A stretch of DNA of 64,000 nt, taken from positions 186,001 to 250,000 of the forward strand of contig NZ_FQVL01000003.1 in assembly GCF_900129355.1 (NCBI RefSeq), written 5' to 3'. Shown piece by piece: positions 54,009 through 62,471 of the stretch. The notes under the pieces were generated by a model. It did not search any database. It was not told where the DNA came from and saw only the letters and a program-made list of their open reading frames with translations. The stretch comes from Seinonella peptonophila. GTDB lineage: Bacteria; Bacillota; Bacilli; Thermoactinomycetales; Thermoactinomycetaceae. A program made the translations under genes and the position numbers. Position 1 is the first letter of the stretch, and each line of letters opens with the position of its first letter.

Positions 54009-54290
54009 ATGATGATGGATCATTTTTCTTCAGACCAAGCTGTTAATATTTATAAATCTCTTGGAGAACCGACTCGGTATCTGATTGTCCAATTGCTTCT
54101 TCAACACAATCAACTCTCCTGCACTGAAATCAAAGATAAAATTAATCAAGTAGCAAATTCAACACTTTCCCATCATTTAAAGTTGTTGAAAGACTGCCAG
54201 GTTTTACAATGTACTCGCCGCGGTAAACTGCGACTATACTCCTGCAATAAAGAAGTATTAACTCTTTATGCGCCTTATCTATTAAAATAG
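54009..54290 (+). CDS. ArsR-family winged-helix regulator
   Basis: A 93-residue repressor-type protein: AVNIYKSLGEPTRYLIVQLL, LSCTEIKDKINQVANSTLSH, HLKLLKDCQVLQCTRRGKLR. The fold is complete. Cysteines exist (ScteI, kdC, lqC, ysC) but not the CxC metal motif of ArsR/SmtB, so the signal is unknown. ATG at 54009 with AAAGGAGAG. It lies 150 bp ahead of an MFS exporter gene and probably controls it. Confidence 0.92.
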   Translation: MMMDHFSSDQAVNIYKSLGEPTRYLIVQLLLQHNQLSCTEIKDKINQVANSTLSHHLKLLKDCQVLQCTRRGKLRLYSCNKEVLTLYAPYLLK

Positions 54291-54437
54291 ATTTTTTTAC
54301 GAGCTAAATTTCGATAATTTTAGAAATATAGTTATAAATGGACTCTTCTTTGTCTAATCATTGGACTAAGAGATAAATTTTCTATTTCCATTACTATTTA
54401 TTTTCTACTAATAAAATATTCTTTGAGGTGTTCATTC

Positions 54438-55601
54438 ATGAATCGATTTACCATCTATTTACTAGCGATTGGAACTTTTTTAACTGGAACAGTAGCTCTT
54501 GTTATAGGCGGTATTGTCAACATCATTGCAAAGGATTTGCATATTTCCTTAGCCCTTACAGGACAACTTGTTACGGCATATTCCTTGGCATGTGCAATCG
54601 GCGCTCCTTTAGCAGTCAGCTATACTTCCAAATACGATCGAAAAAAAACATTGATCATAGCGTTGAGTTTCTTTATATTGGCTAATTTGATCACGATCTG
54701 GAGCCCTAACTTTTATATTCTGCTCTTGGGTCGACTTTTGTTTGGGATAAGTGGGGGCCTTTATACAATCGTGGCGCTTAGTGTGGCTGCAAAATTAACT
54801 CCGCCTGAAAAAATGGGACAAGCAATTGGCACGGTGATTATGGGATCGAGTACTTCCTTAGTCTTTGGTGTACCAGCAGGTGTTCTGATCACACAATTTT
54901 TCCATTGGAAAGCAATCTTTCTGATATTAGCTATTTTAAGTAGTTTTGTGATGTATGGGATTGTTCGAAAATTACCTTCGATTGAAGGGGAAGCCTCAGT
55001 CCCATTTAAACAGCAATTTAAATTGCTAAAAGAAACAAAAATCATCACAGGACTTTTGATTTCATTATTTTGGATTGCAAGCTATGCATTGATTTATACG
55101 TACCTGACACCATTTCTGCAAACAACCATTCATTTAAGCGTCTCTGAAATTAGCTGGACCATGATGCTACTAGGAGTCTTTGCAGTCTTGGGGTCAAAGC
55201 TAGGCGGATTTGGTACAGATCGATTTGGCACATCACAGATGATCGTTTCCTCATTAATCATTAACATGCTTGCCCTTTTCAGCTTAGAATTTATCACGGC
55301 TACACTGGTTAAAACATTGGCAATTGCGATCTTTTGGATGTGTTTTGCTTGGATGACTGCACCTGCCATTCAATCATATCTGATCAAACAATCTGGTCAA
55401 AACTCTAGCCTGATTCTCAGCTTAAATAATAGCGTGATGCAACTGGGAACAGCGAGTGGCGCTGCTTTAGGTGGATTAATCTTAGGGGCCTCACATACGG
55501 TTACTTTTAATCCGCTCTTTGCTGGCATCCTATTGATCGTTTCATTACTTGCTTCATGGATTTCCATCTCACTACAACCTAAAACAGTCTCTTCAGTCTG
55601 A
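54438..55601 (+). CDS. MFS drug-efflux transporter (DHA1-like)
   Basis: A 387-residue transporter with 12 helices. Visible motifs: the loop after TM2 (SYTSKYDRKKTLIIALSFFI, motif A-like), LLLGRLLFGISGGLYT in TM4, and VPAGVLITQFFHWKAIF in TM5 (antiporter-type GxP). It should export small molecules with proton influx. Start is ATG at 54438 with GAGGTG upstream. It pairs with the ArsR regulator. Its end overlaps the flanking direct repeat of the dispersed element, copy C. Confidence 0.92.
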   Translation: MNRFTIYLLAIGTFLTGTVALVIGGIVNIIAKDLHISLALTGQLVTAYSLACAIGAPLAVSYTSKYDRKKTLIIALSFFILANLITIWSPNFYILLLGRLLFGISGGLYTIVALSVAAKLTPPEKMGQAIGTVIMGSSTSLVFGVPAGVLITQFFHWKAIFLILAILSSFVMYGIVRKLPSIEGEASVPFKQQFKLLKETKIITGLLISLFWIASYALIYTYLTPFLQTTIHLSVSEISWTMMLLGVFAVLGSKLGGFGTDRFGTSQMIVSSLIINMLALFSLEFITATLVKTLAIAIFWMCFAWMTAPAIQSYLIKQSGQNSSLILSLNNSVMQLGTASGAALGGLILGASHTVTFNPLFAGILLIVSLLASWISISLQPKTVSSV

Positions 55602-55620
55602 GCACCTCATTAGAATTGTG

Positions 55621-55886
55621 CAAGCTTGTAGACAAAGCCGCCTGATCTGCCGCTCGTGATCGTGGTTCTCGGCGACGCCCCGAACCAGGCTAGCAAGGAT
55701 GTGAGGCTGTCGCGGTCTGTCAGCCTTCCCGACCGAGCAAAACTCGTCTCCTCTGGCATACGCCTACTGAGGCTTGAACAGTTTGTCCGAAAGGAAAATG
55801 CCTCTTCAACTGCCATTTGCTAAGTTGCGCCCGAAATGGAGCTTTGCCGATCATCTCTCACTCGCCTATTAGGTTTTTCATCAGTT
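55621..55886 (+). repeat. Dispersed terminator-associated repeat, copy C (long form)
   Basis: About 265 bp from AAGCTTGTAGACAAAG to TTTTTCATCAGTTTGAG. It contains the 85-bp 5' arm, CTGTCAGCC, a GGCATACGCC hairpin and TGCCATTTGCTAAGT. It is flanked by the imperfect 29-bp direct repeats 55593-55621 and 55881-55909, the right one being a working terminator (GCATCTC-ATTA-GAGGTGC and T-run), the left one a decayed copy that overlaps the MFS stop. Confidence 0.88.
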
Positions 55887-55887
55887 T

Positions 55888-55916
55888 GAGCATCTCATTA
55901 GAGGTGCGCTTTTTTC
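55888..55916 (+). terminator. Rho-independent terminator after copy C
   Basis: Stem GCATCTC/GAGGTGC with loop ATTA, then GCTTTTTT. The same hairpin occurs decayed before the repeat at 55601-55621. Confidence 0.85.
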
Positions 55917-55970
55917 GTTCCTGATAATTGAGTCAAAAAATGAAATACTACTTTCAAAGGAGCTGATCTG

Positions 55971-56219
55971 ATGAATTCTGTATACTGTTGCCCAGCCTGT
56001 AAGACAAATCGTAGTCGCTTTAATCTGATAGAGCAAGTTGTGCATCCGATTCGCAAAGACCCCTCAACAGGTAAGATGATCGAACATGTTCCTCTTTCAG
56101 ACCCACTCCAATTTCAATATCAAGGGGAACCATATCGAGTTCAATGCGGCATTTGTGGATTAATCGATGACGAACGCACTTTCGTAGCATTTGGAAAACA
56201 GGATTCCTTCCAAGATTAA
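55971..56219 (+). CDS. Zinc-ribbon-like small protein, 82 aa
   Basis: Two CxxC knuckles (CCPACKTNRSRF near the start, VQCGICGLIDDE near the end) make a zinc ribbon; between them lies a beta hairpin (HPIRKDPSTGKMIEHVPLSD). AAAGGAGCTG precedes ATG at 55971. Proteins of this size and pattern are common in Bacillus and of unknown function; nucleic-acid binding is likely. It is convergent with the lipoate ligase gene. Confidence 0.75.
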   Translation: MNSVYCCPACKTNRSRFNLIEQVVHPIRKDPSTGKMIEHVPLSDPLQFQYQGEPYRVQCGICGLIDDERTFVAFGKQDSFQD

Positions 56220-56253
56220 AAGCTAACCAACAATCTTATAAATGATTACAATT

Positions 56254-57246
56254 TTAGTACACTAGCTTTACAAATTCATCGACACTTAGATTAGGAAAAT
56301 AGTGTTCAAATGGGATTGTCGATAGTGCTTGTTGTAACGACTCTCGTTGATAGCGAACGCCGATCAGATGCCGTTCTAATTCGCTAATTTCACCCGGACT
56401 AAAAAAGTCTCCATAAATTTTACATGATTGAATCATACCTTTTTCGCCAACATTTAATCGAACATCGACCAATCCAAAAGAGAAACGATAACTTTGTTGT
56501 AAATTGAATTCTGGAGACTCCCCATAGTTCCAATCCCAGTTTTGGTAACGCTCTTTTGATATTTGATTAATCACTTTCCAATCCTCGGCTGTTAAGTGAT
56601 ATTCTGGAATGGCTTGATCAGTTCCAAAGATCGAATGAAGCAATCGCTGCTGAAATTGATGAATATCAAGTGAAATGGTTAAGTAATCCTTAATATTTGC
56701 GACGCGACTTCTAACCGATTTGATTCCTTTAGACTCAATCTTTTCTTGTTTCACTTGCAGCGCTTTCGCTACGTCTTCTAGTTGCACATGAAACATTAAT
56801 GTACCATGGCTAAACATCCGCCCACGTGATGAAAACTGTGCATTACCTGATATTTTTTTACCATCTACCAGAATATCATTTCGCCCGCTTAACTCGGCTG
56901 GTACACCTAGTTGATGTAATGCTTCGATCACAGGTTCGGTAAATTTCCGGAAGTTGGCAAAGCTCTTACCATCATCAGGCGTAATAAAGCTAAAATTCAA
57001 ATTGCCCAAATCATGATAAACAGCCCCACCACCGGAAAGTCTCCGCACTACATGAATCTGATTTTCATTCACATAGTCCACATGAATTTCCTCAACTGTA
57101 TTTTGGTGTTTCCCAATAATAATCGAAGGTTGATTTATATAAAACAATAAAAATGTATCATCTGTCTGTAAGTGACGTAAGGCATATTCTTCTATCGCTA
57201 AATTGATACGAGGATCGTTAATATTTTGATTATCTATAAATTTCAT
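56254..57246 (-). CDS. lplJ: Lipoate-protein ligase (LplJ-like)
   Basis: A 330-residue enzyme that attaches free lipoate to lipoyl domains with ATP. Motifs: LAIEEYAL, IIIGKHQNTVEEIH, the lipoate-binding VRRLSGGGAVYHDLGNLNFS, DILVDGKKISGNAQ with the catalytic Lys, and HGTLMFHV. A C-terminal domain of about 90 residues is present, as in full-length LplA/LplJ. Start is ATG at 57246 after AGGAGG-like GAGGAC. Single gene. Confidence 0.94.
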   Translation of the reverse strand: MKFIDNQNINDPRINLAIEEYALRHLQTDDTFLLFYINQPSIIIGKHQNTVEEIHVDYVNENQIHVVRRLSGGGAVYHDLGNLNFSFITPDDGKSFANFRKFTEPVIEALHQLGVPAELSGRNDILVDGKKISGNAQFSSRGRMFSHGTLMFHVQLEDVAKALQVKQEKIESKGIKSVRSRVANIKDYLTISLDIHQFQQRLLHSIFGTDQAIPEYHLTAEDWKVINQISKERYQNWDWNYGESPEFNLQQSYRFSFGLVDVRLNVGEKGMIQSCKIYGDFFSPGEISELERHLIGVRYQRESLQQALSTIPFEHYFPNLSVDEFVKLVY

Positions 57247-57578
57247 TTTGTCCTCCTATAAAATTTAATCTTATATAAGGTATTTTAACCTACAGATTGT
57301 CAATTTGCTCCATAAAAAAATAAGGAAACAGGTTATTTTGCTTGAACTACTTAGAAAAGCAACGTTGTTCAGTCGAGTCCCTTACTATATAATAAGTCTA
57401 TCGAGTGCGGAAACACTGAAAAAACTATATGTAAAGGAAGATTGGTCTTCAAAAGCCGCCTTTATGACTTAGTTTGTGGGTTCTAATTTGCTAGCTTGAT
57501 GCTTGTCGATATGATGAATTGTGTTATGCCCACTACATGTATTGTAAAAAGATGTATGTAAACAAAGGAGGTATTTGT
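57247..57578. other. Intergenic region between divergent genes
   Basis: About 330 bp with promoters for both sides. No other supported site. Confidence 0.35.
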
Positions 57579-58388
57579 TTGCCGAGATTTGCACCAATCT
57601 GCTTTATCCTAACAGGGACACTCTTGGTAAGTCCTGTTTCCGCATTTGCTAATAATGATCAGTCAGAGCAACCTACAGATCAACAAGTTCTTGAACAGCT
57701 TGAACAGAAAAATATTTTACTCTATTCCATTCAAAATGATACACAACCTGAGAAAAAAGAAGATCCAAACGATGAATCTACTAAAACACCAAAGGAAAAA
57801 ACGGAAGAGCCCACTACAAAGCCTGAACAAGAAAAGAAACCAAACGTAGTGAAGAAAGAAAAAAAAGAGACTGACAAAACGCCTCTTCCAAAACCTGTTC
57901 AGCAAAAGAAAAAGAAAGTTGTTGCTCAAAACCAAAATTACTTAGATATTAGCTTTCGTTTACGGAAGCACCTTCTGTTTGTAAACGCCTCACTGATCGA
58001 TATTACAGAGGGAAAAGGGCTCTGGCGGATCGAGCTAAATGGCAAGCGGATCACCAATACAACCACCAAAGAGGTTGAAGCAATCTTCTCTTCTGATGGC
58101 TTGAAAGAACATCAAAATCGACTAGAAGTTTTTTTCCAAGGAGAAGCTGATGAGCAAGAATTGACAGCTTCAAAAATGATCACCTTTGATCATCCTGCAG
58201 AGAAGAAGGCAACTGCTCAACAATCGACCAGTGATCAAAAGCAGTCAAAATTAGCAATTCCCAAATCTTCTCAGAAACATCCATGTACAACAGAACAAGC
58301 TAAAGAGCCAGAACATCTGGTTTCAATCTCGATTCAAAATTGGTTAGAAAAAACCAAAAGCTCGTCACAAAAAAACTGTGACAATTAA
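57579..58388 (+). CDS. Secreted protein with Glu/Lys/Pro-rich linker and beta domain
   Basis: A 269-residue exported protein. Signal peptide MPRFAPICFILTGTLL then SPVSAFA before NNDQ. Residues 30-115 are low-complexity (E, K, P, T). Residues 118-205 form a beta-rich globular domain (YLDISFRLRKHLLFVNASLI, then LWRIELNGKRITNTTTKEVE). The end is polar. The start is TTG at 57579 with AAAGGAGG 7 nt upstream. The same plan and same TTG use occur in the protein at 14636. Probably a cell-wall or matrix protein; no known family. Confidence 0.75.
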   Translation: MPRFAPICFILTGTLLVSPVSAFANNDQSEQPTDQQVLEQLEQKNILLYSIQNDTQPEKKEDPNDESTKTPKEKTEEPTTKPEQEKKPNVVKKEKKETDKTPLPKPVQQKKKKVVAQNQNYLDISFRLRKHLLFVNASLIDITEGKGLWRIELNGKRITNTTTKEVEAIFSSDGLKEHQNRLEVFFQGEADEQELTASKMITFDHPAEKKATAQQSTSDQKQSKLAIPKSSQKHPCTTEQAKEPEHLVSISIQNWLEKTKSSSQKNCDN

Positions 58389-58392
58389 TCTA

Positions 58393-58418
58393 AGACCCTA
58401 TCATTTACGATAGGGTTT
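58393..58418 (+). terminator. Rho-independent terminator, left copy
   Basis: Stem ACCCTATC/GATAGGGT with loop ATTTAC. Identical over 26 bp to the right copy at 58684-58709. The T-run here is interrupted by the repeat element. Confidence 0.8.
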
Positions 58419-58683
58419 CAGCTTGTAGACAAAGTCTCTTGATCGGCTCGTGATCGTGGTTCCCGGCACGCTCCGACCGGGCTTGCGAAGATGTGTGACT
58501 GCCCGCTTCCTGACAGCCTTCGCGGCCGGGCAAAACTTGCCTCCTCCGGCATACGCCTGCGGAGACTCGAACAGTTTGCCCGTATAGAAAATGCCGCTTC
58601 AGCTGCCATTCCGCTAAGTGGTGCCCTAAATGGAGCTTTGCCGTTCACCTCTCCACTCGCTCATTAGGTTTTTCTTCAGTCTG
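58419..58683 (+). repeat. Dispersed terminator-associated repeat, copy D (long form)
   Basis: 265 bp from CAGCTTGTAGACAAAG to TTCTTCAGTCTG, homologous throughout to copy C. It contains an outer stem CGGGCAAA (58527) with TTTGCCCG (58575) and an inner CTCC...GGAG hairpin with GGCATACGCC. It lies precisely between two identical 26-bp terminators, which look like a target-site duplication. No open frame with a ribosome site is present. Confidence 0.9.
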
Positions 58684-58712
58684 AGACCCTATCATTTACG
58701 ATAGGGTTTTTT
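58684..58712 (+). terminator. Rho-independent terminator, right copy
   Basis: The same stem ACCCTATC/GATAGGGT as the left copy, here followed by six T. This is the intact terminator of the secreted-protein gene. Confidence 0.9.
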
Positions 58713-58768
58713 CTTATTTGTTATGTTGTGTTAGAATGGATTTAATGTTTATTAAAAGAGGGGTCGCG

Positions 58769-59581
58769 ATGATTAAACTATTTGTTACAGACCTAGATCA
58801 TACACTACTCGATGATGATAAAGATATTCATCCAAGGGATCGAGCAGCAATTGACCGACTGATTGACTCAGGAACCGAATTTGCGATCGCAACAGGACGA
58901 TCAGAAGCAGAATTTCAATATATTGTGGATCAACTAGATCATCCTTGCCATCGAATTAGTCAAAATGGTGTCTACGTACGAACAGCACAAGGAGATGAAT
59001 TAGCTTCAGCCATTTTACCACCATTGGTAACCAAGCAAATAATCGAGGAAGCAACTGGATACAACTTTCAGCTCTATATTAACGTGGCTGAGCAAACATA
59101 TACACCATACCTTTCAGAAGAGGCGAAGGAATACTCTTCTAAGATGCAATTACCTGTTATTGAGGATCGCTTCATTGTTGAACAACTTGATGAATCAGTA
59201 CTTCCATGCAAATTTTGTTTTATTGGTGAAAAAGAACCTCTCCTCCGTTTTATGCAACAACTGGATCATAAAGATTATCGCCAACATGTTGATCTTTTCT
59301 TATCAAGCCCTTATTGTGTGGATGTCGTACCAAAAGGTATCTCAAAAGGCTTTGGTGTTCAACGGTTAATTGACCATTTGGGAATCTCTCTTTCAGAGGT
59401 TGCCTGTGTTGGCGATGCATATAATGATGTGCCTATGTTTCAGATCGTCTCAAACAGCTATGCAATGCGTCATGCAGACCCAGGCGTTCAAAAAGAGGCA
59501 GTACATGTTGTTGACTCAGTAGCAGAAGCAGTTAAGCAAGTATTACATGAAAACCAAGCTAAAAAACCAACCATTATGTAA
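58769..59581 (+). CDS. Cof-type HAD-superfamily phosphatase
   Basis: A 270-residue HAD-IIB hydrolase: nucleophile motif FVTDLDHTLLDDD, motif II FAIATGRSEAE, Lys in VPKGISKGFGVQRL, and metal Asp in ACVGDAYNDVPMF. Such enzymes remove phosphate from sugar phosphates, flavin or PLP. Start is ATG at 58769 with GAGGGG upstream. The stop lies inside the loop of a strong terminator. Confidence 0.93.
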   Translation: MIKLFVTDLDHTLLDDDKDIHPRDRAAIDRLIDSGTEFAIATGRSEAEFQYIVDQLDHPCHRISQNGVYVRTAQGDELASAILPPLVTKQIIEEATGYNFQLYINVAEQTYTPYLSEEAKEYSSKMQLPVIEDRFIVEQLDESVLPCKFCFIGEKEPLLRFMQQLDHKDYRQHVDLFLSSPYCVDVVPKGISKGFGVQRLIDHLGISLSEVACVGDAYNDVPMFQIVSNSYAMRHADPGVQKEAVHVVDSVAEAVKQVLHENQAKKPTIM

Positions 59582-59593
59582 ATGGTTGGTTTT
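59563..59593. terminator. Bidirectional terminator
   Basis: Perfect 12-bp stem AAAACCAACCAT/ATGGTTGGTTTT; it overlaps the end of the HAD gene and the end of the convergent membrane protein gene. Confidence 0.9.
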
Positions 59594-59888
59594 AACTGAT
59601 AAGATGATTGATATAAACACCGATTCCAATTAACGGAATTATCAGGCCCCAATACTCCATTCGGATAAACAAGAGACTATGATAAGATGAATCAAGATTT
59701 TCATTCAATTTTCGTCCGATCAAAAAATTAAGACCGCCCGCGATAAAGTAAAAGATTAAAATAATGGATTGAGCTAATATGGATGATTCTTGCAATGATA
59801 GCAATTGCATAGCAATCAATCCACCCACCAAATAGCAAAGTGCGGTGACGAAAATTACTAAAATCCCCCACCCTCTCCAAATAATCAT
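59592..59888 (-). CDS. Small membrane protein, 98 aa
   Basis: Three hydrophobic helices (residues about 6-28, 36-58, 78-96) and short polar loops, starting MIIWRGWGILVIFVTALCYL. AGGTGGG 5-6 nt before ATG at 59888 defines the start. Unknown function. It lies downstream of, and on the same strand as, a coiled-coil gene. Confidence 0.65.
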   Translation of the reverse strand: MIIWRGWGILVIFVTALCYLVGGLIAMQLLSLQESSILAQSIILIFYFIAGGLNFLIGRKLNENLDSSYHSLLFIRMEYWGLIIPLIGIGVYINHLIS

Positions 59889-59971
59889 AAATCCCACCTG
59901 CTTATGTAATATTTGATATAATTTCTTTATGATATTAATACAAATAGCCAATTAATGCAAGAAATAACTTA

Positions 59972-60003
59972 AAGAAGCTCTCCATATACACGGAGAGCTT
60001 CTT
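59972..60003. terminator. Rho-independent terminator
   Basis: Stem AAGAAGCTCTCC/GGAGAGCTTCTT. It ends the coiled-coil gene on the minus strand. Confidence 0.88.
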
Positions 60004-60011
60004 AGCACTGT

Positions 60012-60380
60012 TTATGATAAAATCGATTCATCGAGAAATGAAATTTCAAAGCCTGGAGTTAATAAAAGCCGGATCGTTAATTGAGCAGTTTGATACTTAC
60101 GCTCTAATCCCTCTACTCTTCGCTTTGCTTTTTCTAACTGCTCGATCACTTTTGTTTTTTCTTTGTGTAATGAACTTGTATGATGAAAAAGTTGCCGTTT
60201 ACGAGTATCTTCATTTTTCCCATCGATTAAATCTGTACTGACTACAAGCTCACTTTCTTTAAGAGAAATCCGGTACTTAATATCAGCTAGGCGAGCACGA
60301 TATTGAAAATATGCCTCTTCAGCTTTTTCCAGATCGAGTAGGATTGACTGTAATTGACGTGCCAGTTGATAACGGTCCAA
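60012..60380 (-). CDS. Coiled-coil protein, 122 aa
   Basis: A highly charged helical protein (LARQLQSILLDLEKAEEAYF, SLHKEKTKVIEQLEKAKRRV, EGLERKYQTAQLTIRLLL). No signal or membrane segment. The start is TTG at 60380 with AAGGAG 8 nt upstream. It follows the ZosA gene by 70 bp on the same strand. Function unknown. Confidence 0.65.
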   Translation of the reverse strand: MDRYQLARQLQSILLDLEKAEEAYFQYRARLADIKYRISLKESELVVSTDLIDGKNEDTRKRQLFHHTSSLHKEKTKVIEQLEKAKRRVEGLERKYQTAQLTIRLLLTPGFEISFLDESILS

Positions 60381-60451
60381 CTGATCAACTCCTTATGGAT
60401 CTGAAAATACGATATCAGAATATATATTCCCTTTTAATATTACTTATAAAC

Positions 60452-62296
60452 CTATCTAAGCAGCCTTAAACCATTGAGAATAACCAATAATGTACTACCT
60501 TCATGACCAATAACTCCTAAAGGAAGTGTCATTGACTGCATAAAATTAGCAGCAATCAAACATAAAATAACAGCTAAAGCAAACAAAAGATTTTGTTTGA
60601 CAACCCGGTGTAAACGATGACTCATCGTAATAGCATGTGAAATCTGAGCAAGATTATCATTCATCAAAACAATATCTGCTGTCTCCAAAGTTATATCAGA
60701 TCCATGTTTCCCCATTGCAATCCCAACTTGTGCCTTTGCTAAGGCAGGTGCGTCATTGATACCGTCCCCAATCATCGCAACTTCACCATGTAATGCTTTT
60801 AGCTTCTCAATGCAAGCTACCTTTTGATCAGGAAGCAACTCACTAAATACAAGATCAATACCAGCTTCGGCAGCAATCGCTTCAGCTGTAATATGTTGAT
60901 CACCTGTTAACATAGCTGTTAAAATTCCACGTTTACGAAGCTCTGAAATCACCATTTTTGCTTCTGGTCGAATTTGATCTTGCAGCGCAAATAATCCATA
61001 GATATGCCCTTCTTTACCGATCAGGACTACTGTTTGCCCTTGTTGCTCATATTTTGTAATCGTTTCCTGTATTTCATCAGTTAGGGAAGAAAACATAAGC
61101 GGTTTTCCAATTTGCCAATGCTCGCCTGATATTTCGGCTTCAACTCCCCATCCAGCTCTAGCTTTCATTGTCGTGAGTGGCAACAGCGTAACATCTCGGT
61201 CAAGTCCGTATTGGACAATTGCTTGTGCGATGGGATGTTCAGAACCTCGTTCAATCGAACTTGCATACTGTATCAGCTGATGTGAGTCATTAGCAAAAGT
61301 AACCAGATCAGTTACTACAATTTTACCTTGCGTCAAGGTGCCAGTCTTATCAAAGGCGACGACACGTACGTTTGCCATTTTTTCAACTTGTGTTCCATTT
61401 TTGTATAGCAGACCCTTTCTTGCCCCACTTGAAATGGCTGAAAGCAATGCCGGCATAATAGAAGCTACTAATGCGCAAGGTGATGCAACAACTAAAAAAA
61501 TCATTGCCCGATAAAGGCTATCAGACCAAGTCCAAGATAACAAAGTAGGTGGAATGACAATCAGCAACAACGTGATCATCACTACTGCTTTTGCATAAAA
61601 CTTTTCAAATCGCTCAATTCGTTGTTGAGAAATTGGTACTTCCAAGCGAACTTCTTCTAACCGTTTCATAATTTTCGCTAATAGTGTCTCTTCCGTTGGT
61701 CGTGATACTTCTACGACTAACATACCCGTTCCATTTAATGTTCCGGCATAAACTTCATCGCCAACAGACCGCTCTACTGGTATTGACTCACCTGTAATCA
61801 TTGCCTGTTCAATTGATGAATCTCCTTGTTTTATTGTACCATCAGCCGGAATTCTCTCCCCAGGTTTAATAACAATGATATCCCCGATCTTCAGTTCTTC
61901 ACTGGGAATCATTTTTTCAATACCTTGATTTGTATAAATCCTTGCCTGATCTGGCTTAAACTCCATTAATGAAGATAGATCTCGTTCACTCCTGGCCAGT
62001 GTATAAGTCTCTAAAGCACCGCTTAAAGAGAAAATGAAGATCAATAAAGCACCTTCCATCCAATATCCGATACTTGCTGCGCCTATGGCCGCAAAAAACA
62101 TTAAAAAATTAACATCAAGTTCTCTTTCCTGAATGAGTGTAAACCAACCCTCTTTTGCTTTCACATAACCGCCGATTACATATGCAAGAATAAAGAGGGT
62201 AATCGCTACATGATGTTGTGATCCATCTATCTTCCATGCAATCAGTGTTAAGAGCCCAGAACTAAGTGCTGCAATCAGCTCACCGTAACGTTTCAA
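60452..62296 (-). CDS. zosA: P1B-type metal-transporting ATPase, ZosA-like
   Basis: A 614-residue heavy-metal pump without an N-terminal metal domain. Motifs: TGESIPVERS, membrane metal site VVASPCALVAS, phosphorylation DKTGTLTQG, GSEHPIAQAI, GDGINDAPALAKA, and the last-helix HEGSTLLVILNGLRLL, which marks the CadA/ZosA (Zn/Co, P1B-4) group. In B. subtilis zosA is induced by peroxide through PerR, and here too a perfect PerR box stands ahead of the gene. It probably moves Zn(II) or Co/Fe(II). Start is ATG at 62296 with GGAGGGAG upstream. Confidence 0.92.
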   Translation of the reverse strand: MKRYGELIAALSSGLLTLIAWKIDGSQHHVAITLFILAYVIGGYVKAKEGWFTLIQERELDVNFLMFFAAIGAASIGYWMEGALLIFIFSLSGALETYTLARSERDLSSLMEFKPDQARIYTNQGIEKMIPSEELKIGDIIVIKPGERIPADGTIKQGDSSIEQAMITGESIPVERSVGDEVYAGTLNGTGMLVVEVSRPTEETLLAKIMKRLEEVRLEVPISQQRIERFEKFYAKAVVMITLLLIVIPPTLLSWTWSDSLYRAMIFLVVASPCALVASIMPALLSAISSGARKGLLYKNGTQVEKMANVRVVAFDKTGTLTQGKIVVTDLVTFANDSHQLIQYASSIERGSEHPIAQAIVQYGLDRDVTLLPLTTMKARAGWGVEAEISGEHWQIGKPLMFSSLTDEIQETITKYEQQGQTVVLIGKEGHIYGLFALQDQIRPEAKMVISELRKRGILTAMLTGDQHITAEAIAAEAGIDLVFSELLPDQKVACIEKLKALHGEVAMIGDGINDAPALAKAQVGIAMGKHGSDITLETADIVLMNDNLAQISHAITMSHRLHRVVKQNLLFALAVILCLIAANFMQSMTLPLGVIGHEGSTLLVILNGLRLLR

Positions 62297-62322
62297 ACGA
62301 CTCCCTCCTTATTGATAATGAT

Positions 62323-62337
62323 TATTATTTTTTATCC
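62323..62337. promoter_or_regulatory. Fur/PerR-type 7-1-7 box (imperfect)
   Basis: TGATAATGATTATTA fits the 7-1-7 consensus TGATAATNATTATCA with one mismatch. It lies 27-41 nt before the zosA start, inside the leader. Confidence 0.55.
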
Positions 62338-62346
62338 ATGATTTAT

Positions 62347-62361
62347 TTATAATTATTATAA
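62347..62361. promoter_or_regulatory. PerR box
   Basis: TTATAATTATTATAA matches the PerR consensus TTATAATNATTATAA at every base. It is placed 50-65 nt upstream of zosA. Confidence 0.8.
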
Positions 62362-62471
62362 AGTGGTAACAAGTATTATGTCAATATAAATAAAAAATAA
62401 AAACCTACCTGCATTCGTTTGTTTCTGCTTGGTTATACTATGCAAACGATATGCTAGGGGGTTTCAATTCA

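Noticed and set aside
58418-58648. A 76-codon frame in copy D of the dispersed repeat, with similar frames in copies A-C
   Set aside because: No ribosome sites, frames end differently in each copy, and indels break them. The conserved signal is hairpin structure, not codons.
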